Notes: generated from the sequence alone by a model not told the origin. DNA of 64,000 nt from SHZL01 sp963708905 (GCA_963708905.1 CAVPUV010000017.1:1-64000); one strand, 5' to 3'; positions 50,806-60,217 are shown, counted from the stretch's first letter. A program made the numbers and translations.

Positions 50806-51870
50806 ATGTCCTTTACAACTCCAGTCCTATCCATCCGGTACGAGTACGACACGCATCCTGAGTTTGGCCAGTCTGTTGAAATACTGCCGGGCATTCGCTG
50901 GCTGCGCATGCCCCTGCCCTTCATGTTGGGGCATATCAACCTTTGGCTGCTGCAGGATTCCGGCAGTTGGGTGATTGTCGATACCGGTTTATACACTCAA
51001 CCCACCCGGGATCTCTGGCTTGGCGTGCTGGCTGAGCAACTGCGTGGCGATCCCATCAGCCGCATACTGGTCACGCATCTGCACCCCGATCATGCAGGCT
51101 GTGCCGGTTGGCTGGAAGACAAGTGCCAGGCCCCATTGTGGATGAGCCGAGAAGAATACCTGCTGTGCCGCACCCTGGTGGCCGACACCGGCAAACCCGC
51201 TCCGCCCGAGGGCATTGAATTTTATTCAGCTGCCGGATTTCCTGAATCCGCGCTGGAGCACTATCAGGCCCATTTTGGTACTTTTGGCAAATACGTCGCC
51301 CCATTGCCGCAGCGCTATCGCCGGCTGAAGGACGGCATGACGGTTTCCATAGGCAGCCATACATGGCAGGTCGTTATCGGGCGCGGACATTCGGTAGAAC
51401 ATGCCTGCCTGTTTTGCGAAGAAATCAATGTCCTGATCTCGGGTGACCAGATACTGCCGACTATTTCTTCAAATGTCAGCGTGTATCCAACCGAGCCCGC
51501 CGCCAACCCGTTGGCCGACTGGCTGGATTCCCTGACCATGCTGAAAGAGCGGCTGCCATCTGATGTGCTGGTGTTGCCGGCACACGGCAAACCGTTTCGT
51601 GGCGCACATCTGCGGTTGGACCAGTTGACTGCGGAACACCTTGATGGCCTGGACAAGCTACGGCAACTGTGCCGTCAGCCAATGCAGGCCATCCATACGT
51701 TTCCGGCTTTGTTTAAAAGCAAAATCACGGACAACAACCTGATCATGGCCGCCGGGGAAGCCATCGCACATTTGAACTATCTGCAGGAGAGTGGCGAATT
51801 GCGCAGCTGGATGGATGACAAAGGTACACGTTGGTACCAGTGCATCACTCAGGCACCGTCATGTGAATGA
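50806..51870 (+). CDS. MBL-fold metallo-hydrolase
   Basis: The 354-residue cytoplasmic protein has the metallo-beta-lactamase zinc site THLHPDHAGCAGWL (about residues 88-101), a further His in GRGHSVEHACLF, an Asp in LISGDQILPTIS, and a His in LPAHGKPFRG. The C-terminal helical region resembles the winged-helix tail found in LACTB2/glyoxalase II-like members. The substrate is unknown; a thioester, lactone or phosphoester is possible. AGGA lies upstream of ATG 50806. It converges with the ZIP-like gene, overlapping by 22 bases. Confidence 0.85.
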   Translation: MSFTTPVLSIRYEYDTHPEFGQSVEILPGIRWLRMPLPFMLGHINLWLLQDSGSWVIVDTGLYTQPTRDLWLGVLAEQLRGDPISRILVTHLHPDHAGCAGWLEDKCQAPLWMSREEYLLCRTLVADTGKPAPPEGIEFYSAAGFPESALEHYQAHFGTFGKYVAPLPQRYRRLKDGMTVSIGSHTWQVVIGRGHSVEHACLFCEEINVLISGDQILPTISSNVSVYPTEPAANPLADWLDSLTMLKERLPSDVLVLPAHGKPFRGAHLRLDQLTAEHLDGLDKLRQLCRQPMQAIHTFPALFKSKITDNNLIMAAGEAIAHLNYLQESGELRSWMDDKGTRWYQCITQAPSCE

Positions 51871-52448
51871 CGGTGGCCCTGCATATGACCGCGGTGCGCC
51901 AGAGTGTGAATGATGGTGCCGATAATGATGGCCTGTATGACCGATATGGTGAACTCACCGGCCAGCGGCAACAAATGACTGGAAAACTCAAAGCCTGCAA
52001 TGGTGGCCGCCGCCATGCCTGTCAACATCAGCCAGGCAGCGCGTTGGCCAAATGCGGGCTGCATGATGAGCCAAATCATCAGGCCGTCGCCAAAGCGGTG
52101 GAGAATGATGGCCGTGGCCAGACTGCCACCGCCCTGCAGTTGACTGCCTGCGAGACCGGCGCCATCAAGCAAGGCATGCAACAGCAGGCCCAGTAAGGCG
52201 AGCACCAGACTGGCCAGGTGCAGGCTTGCTGCGGCACGGCGCACGACCAGCTCCAAAACGGTCGGAAACAAGTAACCCAGAGCAACCAGAGAGATGGCAA
52301 TCCAACCCAGGGCGTGCACGATTTCGGGCAGCAGTAACAGTACTACCATCAGTATCAGGGCCAGAACGATCAGGCGATCGATCGTCTGCGCCAGGTGGCC
52401 ACCCTGCGCAATCCAGAGGAAGATCAAGGGTCCGGCAAACAGTGTCAT
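51849..52448 (-). CDS. Small ZIP-like integral membrane protein with His-rich tail
   Basis: About 199 residues with six or seven predicted membrane helices. Two helices carry His-Gly motifs, LLHALLDGAGLAGS and AIILHRFGDGLMIW, spaced like the paired metal-binding signatures of ZIP zinc transporters (HNxxEG and HxxPEG). Each has Asp in place of Glu. The C-terminus is His-rich (HRGHMQGHRHSHDGA), as often found in metal transporters. This suggests metal transport, but it is shorter and more divergent than classical ZIPs. ATG 52448 is used; TTG 52466 is possible. Confidence 0.55.
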   Translation of the reverse strand: MTLFAGPLIFLWIAQGGHLAQTIDRLIVLALILMVVLLLLPEIVHALGWIAISLVALGYLFPTVLELVVRRAAASLHLASLVLALLGLLLHALLDGAGLAGSQLQGGGSLATAIILHRFGDGLMIWLIMQPAFGQRAAWLMLTGMAAATIAGFEFSSHLLPLAGEFTISVIQAIIIGTIIHTLAHRGHMQGHRHSHDGA

Positions 52449-52650
52449 CAGGGAAATAAGCAGCAAAACAGTGTACTAACGGCTTTGTGAGAGTAGCGGA
52501 TACTACCACAGTCATGACCTTGCTTTTGCCCCGGCGCGGAAGTCGCCTGGCGCAAAATTGCACCGGTACAGCGCGTACTGGAATCTTGCCCGCAGACTGT
52601 TGCAGTTTTGGGGTTAGAATACGCATGCCGCTGAATCAGGCCGGAATGCT

Positions 52651-53289
52651 GTGAAAACTTCTACTATTGAAGCCATGATTGCAGACCAGTGCGCCGGTTC
52701 ATTTGTTGAAACCGAGCTGCATGATCTGCTCGCCGTTGTCGCCGAACGCAGCGGCAAAGATGCCGGAACCGAAGACCTGGCAAAAGGAGCCCGCTTCGTT
52801 CATGGCTATATCGAGCAGGTACCGTACATGATGAAGGTGGCATGGACGGCAGCCTGTGCTGTCGGCCTCGGGGTGGAAATGGAACATGTCCTGGCGATGG
52901 TAACGTCCTACTGGGAACAGGGCGATGACATCATTCGGGATGACCTGGGTATTATCGGCCTGCTTGACGATGCCTATTGTTCACTCAGCTCCCTGCAAGC
53001 GGTGTCGGACCATTTCCAGTTGCAAACCGGTAAATACCTGTTCCCGGACAACCTGACCACAGCCAACAAGGTCATGCGCAAAATCATTGGCGAGCCTTAT
53101 GCCTCCGATCTGGACCGGCTGGTGATTCGTACCATGCAGGAAACACGGTTGATTGAATCCGTGAAGAAATTTTCCAGCGAAGAAAAGCAGCTGAACTTCG
53201 CCCATCAGAGCACGATCTGGAATCACGGCCCGGCGGGCAGGATGGACCTGCAGGACCTGGCCGGCCTGGGCCTACTTGGGGACTTTTGA
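52651..53289 (+). CDS. Conserved-type protein, weakly YkvA/DUF1232-like
   Basis: The 212-residue soluble protein is largely helical. The segment YWEQGDDIIRDDLGIIGLLDDAYCSLSSLQ resembles the DxIPDxxGxxGxLDD pattern of YkvA/DUF1232 proteins, though without the membrane-like flanks usual there. The start is GTG at 52651 with a weak CGGAA upstream. The gene converges with pepQ, with 37 bases between the stops. I cannot assign a function. Confidence 0.6.
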   Translation: MKTSTIEAMIADQCAGSFVETELHDLLAVVAERSGKDAGTEDLAKGARFVHGYIEQVPYMMKVAWTAACAVGLGVEMEHVLAMVTSYWEQGDDIIRDDLGIIGLLDDAYCSLSSLQAVSDHFQLQTGKYLFPDNLTTANKVMRKIIGEPYASDLDRLVIRTMQETRLIESVKKFSSEEKQLNFAHQSTIWNHGPAGRMDLQDLAGLGLLGDF

Positions 53290-53326
53290 TCGAACCAGGC
53301 TCCTGGACCACAGCGCACTACCAGCA

Positions 53327-54640
53327 CTACAAACCGGCAAAAGCCTTGCGGGTAAGGTTGTCACCAGCCGTTGCTGTCACCAGCACATTATCCTCAATAC
53401 GGATACCGCCACATGGAGCAAGCCTCGCCACTGCGTCCCAGTTGATGGCCGTAGCATCGCCTTCGGCCCTCCACTTGCTCAATAAAGGCTCGATGAAATA
53501 CAAGCCCGGTTCGATCGTAAGCACGTTGCCAGCTTCCAATATACGCGTAAGGCGCAGGAAAGGATGCCCGTCTGGCCGTACAACGGAATGGCCTTCATTG
53601 TCGATCAGGCCGGCTACATCGTGGGTCTGCAAACCTATGAAATGGCCGAGTCCGTGCGGAAAGAACACACTGCTCAAACCGGTCGCCACTGCATCTTCAG
53701 CCGCAAGTCTGATGATGCCGGCAGCGAGCAGAATTTCCGCAATCCGCAGGTGAGCGCTCAAGTGTAAATCCTTGAAATCCAGCCCGGCCCGGACCTGCCC
53801 CGCCAGACCCTGTTGCACGGATTCCATGGCGCTTATCAGGTCGGCAAATTCCCCCGGGCGCGCAGCGTAGCTGCGGGTGACATCGGCAGCATAGGCATGC
53901 ACGGTACTGCCGGCATCGATCAGGAATGAAACGAAATGGGCAGGCTTCAAGCGCTCGCGCTGCTGGTAGTGCAGGACCGCACCATGGTGGTTCAAAGCGA
54001 CAATACTGTTGTAGGGCAGTTCCGGGTCATTCTGCCGGCAGGCATGGAGATACGCGAGGTGTATATCAAATTCACTTTTGCCGTCGTGGAATGCATGTTC
54101 GGCCACCACGTGGGCCAGTGCAGCCTGCCGGTTAGCCTGACTCATACAGGCCACTTCATACCCGGTCTTGCGTGTGCGTTCGATATGTAATGTTGTCAGC
54201 AGGGCCTGTGGATTGATGCGTTCCGCCGGGAAAAAAGCCGCCAGGGCCGGCGCATCTCCCAGCGCCACCATCCTGCCCTGTGCTACCGGCAGTTCTGCCC
54301 GCCAGGCATCGGCGTGCGACACCACGTGGACTTCGATGTAATCGGCCCACCAGGATTCTGCATCCGCAGGTGCTGAATACCAGTAGTCTTGCGGTTGATA
54401 GAACCACAACAAAGGCCGTTCGCCAGGACGGATCAGCAGAACGCTGTCATGATGGTGTCTTAATGGCAACCAGGCAAGGAAATGCGGATTGGAACGGTAG
54501 GCGTACTCATAATCGTCCAGGAAGCTGATCAAGGGGGTACCCGCGTGCAGCAGAATCGCATCACAGTCATGCGCCAGCATCGCTGCTTCCCAGCGTCCTT
54601 GCATTTCCTTGACATGATCACCATACAATTCTTTGAACAT
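53327..54640 (-). CDS. pepQ: Xaa-Pro dipeptidase
   Basis: PepQ cleaves Xaa-Pro dipeptides using two metal ions. The 437-residue protein has a creatinase-type N-terminal domain and an M24 pita-bread catalytic domain. Ligands are visible as the Asp residues in LIDAGSTVHAYAADVTRSY, His in FFPHGLGHFIGLQTHDV, and Glu in LTIEPGLYFIE and IRIEDNVLV. Length matches E. coli PepQ (443). It is divergent from cysS. Confidence 0.94.
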   Translation of the reverse strand: MFKELYGDHVKEMQGRWEAAMLAHDCDAILLHAGTPLISFLDDYEYAYRSNPHFLAWLPLRHHHDSVLLIRPGERPLLWFYQPQDYWYSAPADAESWWADYIEVHVVSHADAWRAELPVAQGRMVALGDAPALAAFFPAERINPQALLTTLHIERTRKTGYEVACMSQANRQAALAHVVAEHAFHDGKSEFDIHLAYLHACRQNDPELPYNSIVALNHHGAVLHYQQRERLKPAHFVSFLIDAGSTVHAYAADVTRSYAARPGEFADLISAMESVQQGLAGQVRAGLDFKDLHLSAHLRIAEILLAAGIIRLAAEDAVATGLSSVFFPHGLGHFIGLQTHDVAGLIDNEGHSVVRPDGHPFLRLTRILEAGNVLTIEPGLYFIEPLLSKWRAEGDATAINWDAVARLAPCGGIRIEDNVLVTATAGDNLTRKAFAGL

Positions 54641-54798
54641 GCGCAGTTTTCTCCTTGTCGCCCGTGCCCGTAATATGGGTAGAATGTGCGGCTTTCCAGA
54701 CGCAGTCCACTGCAGTCATTATGGCCGGGCAAAAAATGCAGAGCCGCACTTTAGCTGCAGTGCACATATTAGGCAAATAGGGTAGGCAAATAGGATAA

Positions 54799-56190
54799 AT
54801 GGAATTGGCTATTCAGTTATACAATACGCTGACACGCAGCAAGCAGACATTTGAGCCGGCGGATCCAGAGCGGGTCACACTCTATGTCTGCGGCCCCACG
54901 GTTTACAACTACGCCCATATTGGCAACGCCCGCCCGGCCATCATATTTGATCTGTTGCGCCGCCTGCTGTCGTGGCATTATCCCGAAGTGATATACGCCC
55001 GTAATATCACTGACGTTGACGACAAGATCAATGCCGCCGCGGCGGAACTCGGTGTACCCATCGAGGAAATCTCCACCCGCTATACCAGGATCTACGTCGA
55101 TGACATGGCGGCGTTGGGAGTAAGGCCACCCAGCGTTGAGCCACGGGCCACCGCGCATATCGCCCAGATGCAGCACATGATCCAGCGCCTGATCGACACC
55201 GGCCATGCCTATGTCGCGCAGGGGCATGTGCTGTTCAATATCGAGTCGTTCCGGGATTATGGCGCGCTTTCGCGGCGCGACATGCGCGAAATGATCGCCG
55301 GATCGCGGGTGGAGGTGGCTCCCTACAAGAAACACCCCGGTGATTTTGTGTTGTGGAAACCCTCGGTTGATCCTCAGCCCGGTTGGGACAGCCCCTGGGG
55401 CTGGGGACGCCCTGGCTGGCATCTGGAATGCTCCGCCATGGCTGAGACCCATCTCGGTCAGACCATCGACATCCACGGTGGCGGGCAGGATCTGATCTTC
55501 CCGCACCATGAGAATGAAATCGCCCAAAGCGTGTGTGCGCATGGCGGTAAACCATTTGCCCGCTTCTGGATGCACAACGGTTTCGTGACCATGGACAAGC
55601 GCAAGATGTCCAAGTCCGAAGGCAACACCTTTCTGGTGCGCAGCCTGCTCGAAACTTATCCGGGTGAGGTGTTGCGTTACCTGTTGCTGAGCGCACATTA
55701 CCGCCAGCCACTGGACTGGTCCGAGCAGGAACTGGAGCGCGCCCGGCGCACGCTCGATCGCCTTTACGGGGTATTACGCGTTGCGGCTGATGCGTCCGGC
55801 CCTTTCATACCAGCGCCCCGCCCCAGCGAGACCTTCCTGGATACTTTACGCGATGATCTCAACACACCCCTGGCACTGGCCGAATTCAACCGCGTGGCCC
55901 GGGGCCTGGCCAAGGCAGAAGATCGCGCCTCGGCGCAGCAGCTTGCCGGCGAACTGCTGGCGAATGGCGCACTGATCGGCTTGTTGCAATCATCGCCCGA
56001 ACAGTGGTTCGGCGCCGGAGCGTCAGGCCAGCAAACGGCCCGGATCGAAAGCCTCATCGAGCAGCGTAACGCGGCCCGTGAAGTACGTGATTTTGCCACC
56101 GCAGACCGAATTCGGACCGAGCTGACCGACCAGGGTATTGCGCTGGAAGATGCCGACGGCATCACCCGCTGGCGCCGTGTCGATAGCTGA
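54799..56190 (+). CDS. cysS: Cysteine-tRNA ligase
   Basis: CysRS charges tRNA-Cys. The 463-residue protein shows the zinc Cys in LYVCGPTVYNYAHIGNARP with the HIGN signature, WHLECSAMA, HHENEIAQS (zinc ligands) and the KMSKS loop (KRKMSKSEGNTF). AGGA lies 4 bases before ATG 54799. A short direct repeat TAGGCAAATAGG occurs twice just upstream (about 54771-54793). sufE follows after 25 bases. Confidence 0.97.
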   Translation: MELAIQLYNTLTRSKQTFEPADPERVTLYVCGPTVYNYAHIGNARPAIIFDLLRRLLSWHYPEVIYARNITDVDDKINAAAAELGVPIEEISTRYTRIYVDDMAALGVRPPSVEPRATAHIAQMQHMIQRLIDTGHAYVAQGHVLFNIESFRDYGALSRRDMREMIAGSRVEVAPYKKHPGDFVLWKPSVDPQPGWDSPWGWGRPGWHLECSAMAETHLGQTIDIHGGGQDLIFPHHENEIAQSVCAHGGKPFARFWMHNGFVTMDKRKMSKSEGNTFLVRSLLETYPGEVLRYLLLSAHYRQPLDWSEQELERARRTLDRLYGVLRVAADASGPFIPAPRPSETFLDTLRDDLNTPLALAEFNRVARGLAKAEDRASAQQLAGELLANGALIGLLQSSPEQWFGAGASGQQTARIESLIEQRNAAREVRDFATADRIRTELTDQGIALEDADGITRWRRVDS

Positions 56191-56215
56191 AGCGCCCATT
56201 GCATTCATAGCTGGC

Positions 56216-56635
56216 ATGCACAATCCCAACGCCATTCAGGACGACATCATCGCTGCCTTCAGCCTGTTCGGCGAATGGCTGGATCGTTATCAGTACCTGA
56301 TAGACCTGGGACGCAAGCTGCCGGAACTCAGCGCCGAAGAGAAAACCGACGACAAGTTACTGCCTGGCTGCCAGTCAAAAGTCTGGTTGTATCTGGAAGG
56401 CGATAAGGACGAAGTCAGCATACGCGCCAACAGCGATGCTGCCATCGTGTCCGGCCTGATCGCCCTGTTGATACAGGTGTATTCGGGCTGTGCGGCGCAA
56501 CAGATTGTCGACACGGAGCCCTACTTTATCCAGCGAATCGGCTTGAGCGATCATCTTTCCGCCACCCGCGCCAACGGCCTGCATGCGATGCTGCAAGCCA
56601 TTCAGGACCACGCCCGAAAGCTAGTTTCTCAATAA
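56216..56635 (+). CDS. sufE: Cysteine desulfuration protein SufE
   Basis: SufE accepts persulfide sulfur from a SufS-type desulfurase for Fe-S assembly. The 139-residue product includes DLGRKLPELSAEEKTDDKLLPGCQSKVWL, where Cys in GCQSKVW is the sulfur acceptor, and FIQRIGLSDHLSATRANGLHAML. ATG 56216 is chosen because the upstream in-frame extension overlaps cysS. No sufS is adjacent, so the partner is elsewhere. NfuA (4445) is in the same pathway. Confidence 0.92.
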   Translation: MHNPNAIQDDIIAAFSLFGEWLDRYQYLIDLGRKLPELSAEEKTDDKLLPGCQSKVWLYLEGDKDEVSIRANSDAAIVSGLIALLIQVYSGCAAQQIVDTEPYFIQRIGLSDHLSATRANGLHAMLQAIQDHARKLVSQ

Positions 56636-56666
56636 AAAAAAGCCCCGCACGAAGCGGGGCTTTTTC
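56633..56666. terminator. Bidirectional terminator between sufE and the OmpA-family gene
   Basis: AAAAAAAAGCCCCGC-ACGAA-GCGGGGCTTTTT is a strong stem with A and T tracts on both sides and serves the two convergent genes. Confidence 0.92.
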
Positions 56667-56686
56667 ATCACGCTTTATAACTGCCG

Positions 56687-57766
56687 TCAACGATCGAGTA
56701 TGATCAGCTCAACCCGGCGATTCGCCTGCCGGCCTTCGGCTGTGTCATTGGTCGCTACCGGCTGTACTTCACCGTAGCCGCGGGCACTCAGCCTGCTGGC
56801 TTTGATACCCTTGCTCACCAGGTAGTCCTGAACGGAGTTGGCACGGCGCTCGGACAGTTTCTGGTTGTACTCCTCGGTACCTACGCTATCGGTGTGACCG
56901 GCGACTTCCACCACCACGCGCTCGTGAGTTGTCAACAGGCCAGCAGCATTATCCAGAATGACCATGGCTTCCGGGCGTAATGTCGACTTGTCGAAGTCAA
57001 AGTGCACGCCTTCCAGCGAAATAACCGCTTCCACTTCACAGCCATCCATATCGACTACCGCACCCGGCCGGGTATTCGGGCACTTGTCACGCTCGTTGGG
57101 TACACCATCGCCGTCCAGGTCCGGGTTCGGCGGAGGCGGCGCGGCGGCTGCCGGCGGTGGTGCTGCCGGCGGTGGCGGTTGAGTTGCAGCTGCCGTCCGC
57201 CCGCCAAAGTCGAAATTCAGGCCGATGCTGTAGATGAAATCCCTGAAATAATCCTGTGGTCCGAAGCTGGCGCTGTCGTAATCCTGGCGCCACATCGCTT
57301 GCGCGCGGCCCGACAGGTGCCTGGAGAGTTGACCATGCAGGCCAACACCCAGGCTGAGCGACAGCGCATGGCCTTCATCCATAACGTTCCGGTGCTTGGT
57401 ACTGCCGACACCGCCCAACACATAGGGCTTCCATGCATTGTCACCGAAGTAAAATCGACCTACCGCACCCAGAGTACTGAGTTTCCATTGGTCGTAGGTT
57501 GCTCCTGGAACCACGGTATCGAAATCCGTGAAATCTCCGTCGAATTCGTCATATTCAATGTCCACGCTGAAATGATCATTGAAAAAATAACCAAAGCCGA
57601 CAGACTGCCAGAGGTCACCATCACGCGTGTGACGATCACTGTTCAAATCGACGCCACCAATCTGGTAACTCACATGCCAGGGCTGGTCGCCGTCGGCAAA
57701 TACAAAATTCCCGCTGAGCAACAGTATCGCCGTAGCCAAAGTGCTGACAAACATATTAATTTTCAC
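56687..57766 (-). CDS. OmpA-family outer-membrane protein
   Basis: A 359-residue protein with a signal peptide (STLATAILLLSGNFVFA|DG). An eight-strand OmpA-type barrel (about residues 25-195) and a proline/alanine-rich hinge follow. A short calcium-type thrombospondin-3-like segment (NPDLDGDGVPNERDKCPNT) precedes the C-terminal OmpA domain (FDFDKSTLRPEAMVILDNAA ... GHTDSVGTEEYNQKLSERRA), which binds peptidoglycan. The start is GTG at 57766, where GGAGG is 7 bases upstream. The domain order resembles OprF. It anchors the outer membrane to the wall and may form a pore. Confidence 0.9.
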   Translation of the reverse strand: MKINMFVSTLATAILLLSGNFVFADGDQPWHVSYQIGGVDLNSDRHTRDGDLWQSVGFGYFFNDHFSVDIEYDEFDGDFTDFDTVVPGATYDQWKLSTLGAVGRFYFGDNAWKPYVLGGVGSTKHRNVMDEGHALSLSLGVGLHGQLSRHLSGRAQAMWRQDYDSASFGPQDYFRDFIYSIGLNFDFGGRTAAATQPPPPAAPPPAAAAPPPPNPDLDGDGVPNERDKCPNTRPGAVVDMDGCEVEAVISLEGVHFDFDKSTLRPEAMVILDNAAGLLTTHERVVVEVAGHTDSVGTEEYNQKLSERRANSVQDYLVSKGIKASRLSARGYGEVQPVATNDTAEGRQANRRVELIILDR

Positions 57767-57958
57767 GTCACTTCCTCCAAAGCCTATTGGGCGTTTTACC
57801 AGAACGGCTGCCCACCCCACGGCAAGTTCAGCTGTTCTGCGGCAATGATACACCATTAATGATTTGTTAACAAAATAACTTCCCGGCATTAAACACCCGG
57901 GAGCCCTGTTCTTCAGGCCATGATCAAAATTGTGTTTGCCTGCGCAGAATGGGAGAAA

Positions 57959-58387
57959 TTAACGCGGCTCCCCCTGTTGTCTTTGCCTTAATTCCCATCG
58001 TTCCTGGGCATCGAGGCAAAGCGTGGCTATAGGACGCGCTTCGAGCCGGTCCAGACCGATCTCCTCGCCGGTCTCATCGCAATAACCGTACTCACCTTCC
58101 TCAATACGATTCAGGGCTTTGTCAATCTTGTTGATCAGTTTCCGGTAGCGGTCGCGCGTTCTCAATTCCAGGCTGTTTTCAGTCTCGCGGGTTGCTCTTT
58201 CCGCTTCATCGCCGACGTCCCTGACTTCATGTTGCAGGTTGCTGATGGTTTCACGTGATTCTTCAACCAGCTCCTCCCGCCAGTTGACCAGCTTCTGGCG
58301 GAAATACTCCAGATGCTTCGGGCACATGTACGGCTCTTTCTTGAGTGGCTTATAGTTCTTTTTCAATTTCACACGGCTTGCATTCAT
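57959..58387 (-). CDS. dksA: RNA polymerase-binding transcription factor DksA (two-Cys form)
   Basis: DksA acts with ppGpp at RNA polymerase. The 142-residue protein has the coiled-coil region (VNWREELVEESRETISNLQHEVRDVGDEAERATRE) with the DxxDxA-type tip (DVGDEAERA) and a C-terminal globular part, YGYCDETGEEIGLDRLEARPIATLCLDAQERWE. Only two of the four zinc cysteines of E. coli DksA remain (one in each half), so zinc may not be required. The rest of the protein matches the family. It is alone between an OmpA-family gene and yidD. Confidence 0.92.
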   Translation of the reverse strand: MNASRVKLKKNYKPLKKEPYMCPKHLEYFRQKLVNWREELVEESRETISNLQHEVRDVGDEAERATRETENSLELRTRDRYRKLINKIDKALNRIEEGEYGYCDETGEEIGLDRLEARPIATLCLDAQERWELRQRQQGEPR

Positions 58388-58573
58388 CGTGTTAATCTAC
58401 TCCCTGAGTCTTGCCAAAACGGAAAAATCAACATATATCATTGTTTTTTCTGTTTTATTTATGATTTCGGATCAAATGTCCGAAAAAGAAATTGCAGTTT
58501 TATATCTGAACTCGGCGCTCACGGCAAGCTTTTATCCACATCATAGCCGCAATTTGAACAGCTGAACTGAACG

Positions 58574-58783
58574 ATGAAAAAACTGCTGCAGGCATTCATT
58601 CGAACTTATCAACTGCTGCTGAGCCCCTTTCTCGGCAATCATTGCCGCTTCACTCCCAGTTGTTCGCAGTACGCCGCCGAAGCAATTGACCGCTACGGCG
58701 CATTGCGTGGTTGCTGGCTGACCATGCGCCGCATTGTTCGCTGCCAGCCGTTCTGCCCGGGCGGCTACGATCCAGTGCCCTAG
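58574..58783 (+). CDS. yidD: Membrane protein insertion efficiency factor YidD
   Basis: The 69-residue protein matches the YidD family: AFIRTYQLLLSPFLGNHCRFTPSCSQYAAEAIDRYGALRGCWLTMRRIVRCQPFCPGGYDPVP, with three conserved Cys-containing motifs. It is an amphipathic inner-membrane-associated protein that assists YidC. It normally lies in the rpmH-rnpA-yidD-yidC locus; here it is detached and sits before a dihydroorotase gene. Confidence 0.93.
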   Translation: MKKLLQAFIRTYQLLLSPFLGNHCRFTPSCSQYAAEAIDRYGALRGCWLTMRRIVRCQPFCPGGYDPVP

Positions 58784-58819
58784 AAATAAGCACACAGATC
58801 AGAGGAAGCATAAAACCCC

Positions 58820-60175
58820 ATGACGGACCGGATACTGATAAAAAACGCCCAACTCGTCAACGAAGGTGTGATTACTGCCGGAGACCTGTTGATCTTCCAG
58901 GGGCGAATCGAGCGCTGTGGCGGCGCCATAAGCGGCCAGGCCAACATGCGCATTATCGATGCTGCAGGGCGCTTCGTATTACCCGGCATGATTGATGACC
59001 AGGTGCACTTTCGTGAACCTGGTCTTACCCACAAGGGAGACATTGCCTCAGAATCCCGTGCCGCTGTCGCCGGCGGTATAACCAGTTACATGGAAATGCC
59101 CAATACCCTGCCACCGACGGTGACGCTTGCTGCGCTGGAGGAGAAATACGCCATCGCTGCGCGAACTTCACAGGCCAACTATGCATTCTACCTGGGCGCC
59201 ACCAATGACAACCTGGACGTGGTGCGCGCACTGAATCCCACGGCAGCCGCAGGCATCAAGGTTTTCATGGGATCTTCCACGGGCAACATGTTGGTCGACA
59301 AGGAAGAAACTCTGGCCGGCATTTTTCGTGATGCGCCCGTCATCATTGCCACTCACTGCGAATCCACACCGCGCATCCAGCACAACCTCAAGGCAGCCAT
59401 GGCCCGCTATGGCAACAGTATTCCGCTGGCCGAGCACCCGGTAATACGGGACGCGGAAGCCTGCTACCTGTCCTCGAGCATGGCCGTCAGCCTGGCGCGG
59501 GAACATGACGCCCAGTTACACGTACTGCACCTCAGCAGTGCGCGGGAAATGGAATTATTTGCGCCCGGCCCCATTGAGGGAAAATCCATCACGGCCGAGG
59601 TATGCGTCCACCACTTGCTGTTCAGCAGTGAGGATTATGGTCATCTCGGCAATTTCATCAAATGCAACCCGGCAATCAAGTCGCCAGATGACCGCACAGC
59701 CTTGCGGCAAGCCTTGAAGAGTGGCCGGTTGGATATCATCGCCACCGATCATGCACCCCATACACGTGAAGAAAAAGCCGCGACTGACTACCTGCTCGCA
59801 CCCGCGGGGCTGCCACTGGTGCAAGACGCCTTGTTGAGCCTGCTGGAGCTGCACCACGACGGCGTCCTCAGCCTGACGGAGATCGTGACCAAGACTGCGC
59901 ACAATCCGGCCCGTCGATTTGCTGTCCGGGACCGGGGCTTTTTGCGTGAGGGCTATCATGCGGACCTGGTGATTGTGGATACCGGGGCGCCAACTGAGGT
60001 TCGCCCGGATACCGTGCTGTCCCGCTGCGGCTGGAGCCCGTTCCTGGGCAAACGATTCCGTTCACGCATCGATACCACGCTGGTGAATGGGACATTGGCC
60101 TGGCACGAAGGCAGTATCATCGAGCACCGCGCAGCCAGCCGTCTCGAATTTAACCGCAGCCGCGGCGGCCGATAA
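58820..60175 (+). CDS. pyrC: Dihydroorotase (amidohydrolase family)
   Basis: The enzyme cyclises carbamoyl aspartate in pyrimidine synthesis. The 451-residue protein has the amidohydrolase strand FVLPGMIDDQVHFREPGLTHKGDIA, the carboxylated-Lys region GIKVFMGSSTGNML, His in IIATHCESTPR and LHVLHLSS, and the catalytic Asp in IIATDHAPHTREEK. In the first metal motif the usual HxH is QxH (DDQVH). Similar forms exist in some bacterial dihydroorotases from memory, so it may be active with altered metal binding. Allantoinase or hydantoinase is less likely. Confidence 0.88.
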   Translation: MTDRILIKNAQLVNEGVITAGDLLIFQGRIERCGGAISGQANMRIIDAAGRFVLPGMIDDQVHFREPGLTHKGDIASESRAAVAGGITSYMEMPNTLPPTVTLAALEEKYAIAARTSQANYAFYLGATNDNLDVVRALNPTAAAGIKVFMGSSTGNMLVDKEETLAGIFRDAPVIIATHCESTPRIQHNLKAAMARYGNSIPLAEHPVIRDAEACYLSSSMAVSLAREHDAQLHVLHLSSAREMELFAPGPIEGKSITAEVCVHHLLFSSEDYGHLGNFIKCNPAIKSPDDRTALRQALKSGRLDIIATDHAPHTREEKAATDYLLAPAGLPLVQDALLSLLELHHDGVLSLTEIVTKTAHNPARRFAVRDRGFLREGYHADLVIVDTGAPTEVRPDTVLSRCGWSPFLGKRFRSRIDTTLVNGTLAWHEGSIIEHRAASRLEFNRSRGGR

Positions 60176-60217
60176 GGCAGGTCTGGCATCCAGAGCGGCC
60201 GTTCAACGCCGGCTTGG

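Noticed and set aside
50682..50806. Genomic island integrated at tRNA-Pro
   Set aside because: No integrase and no direct repeat of the tRNA 3' end was noticed downstream; flanking genes look chromosomal.
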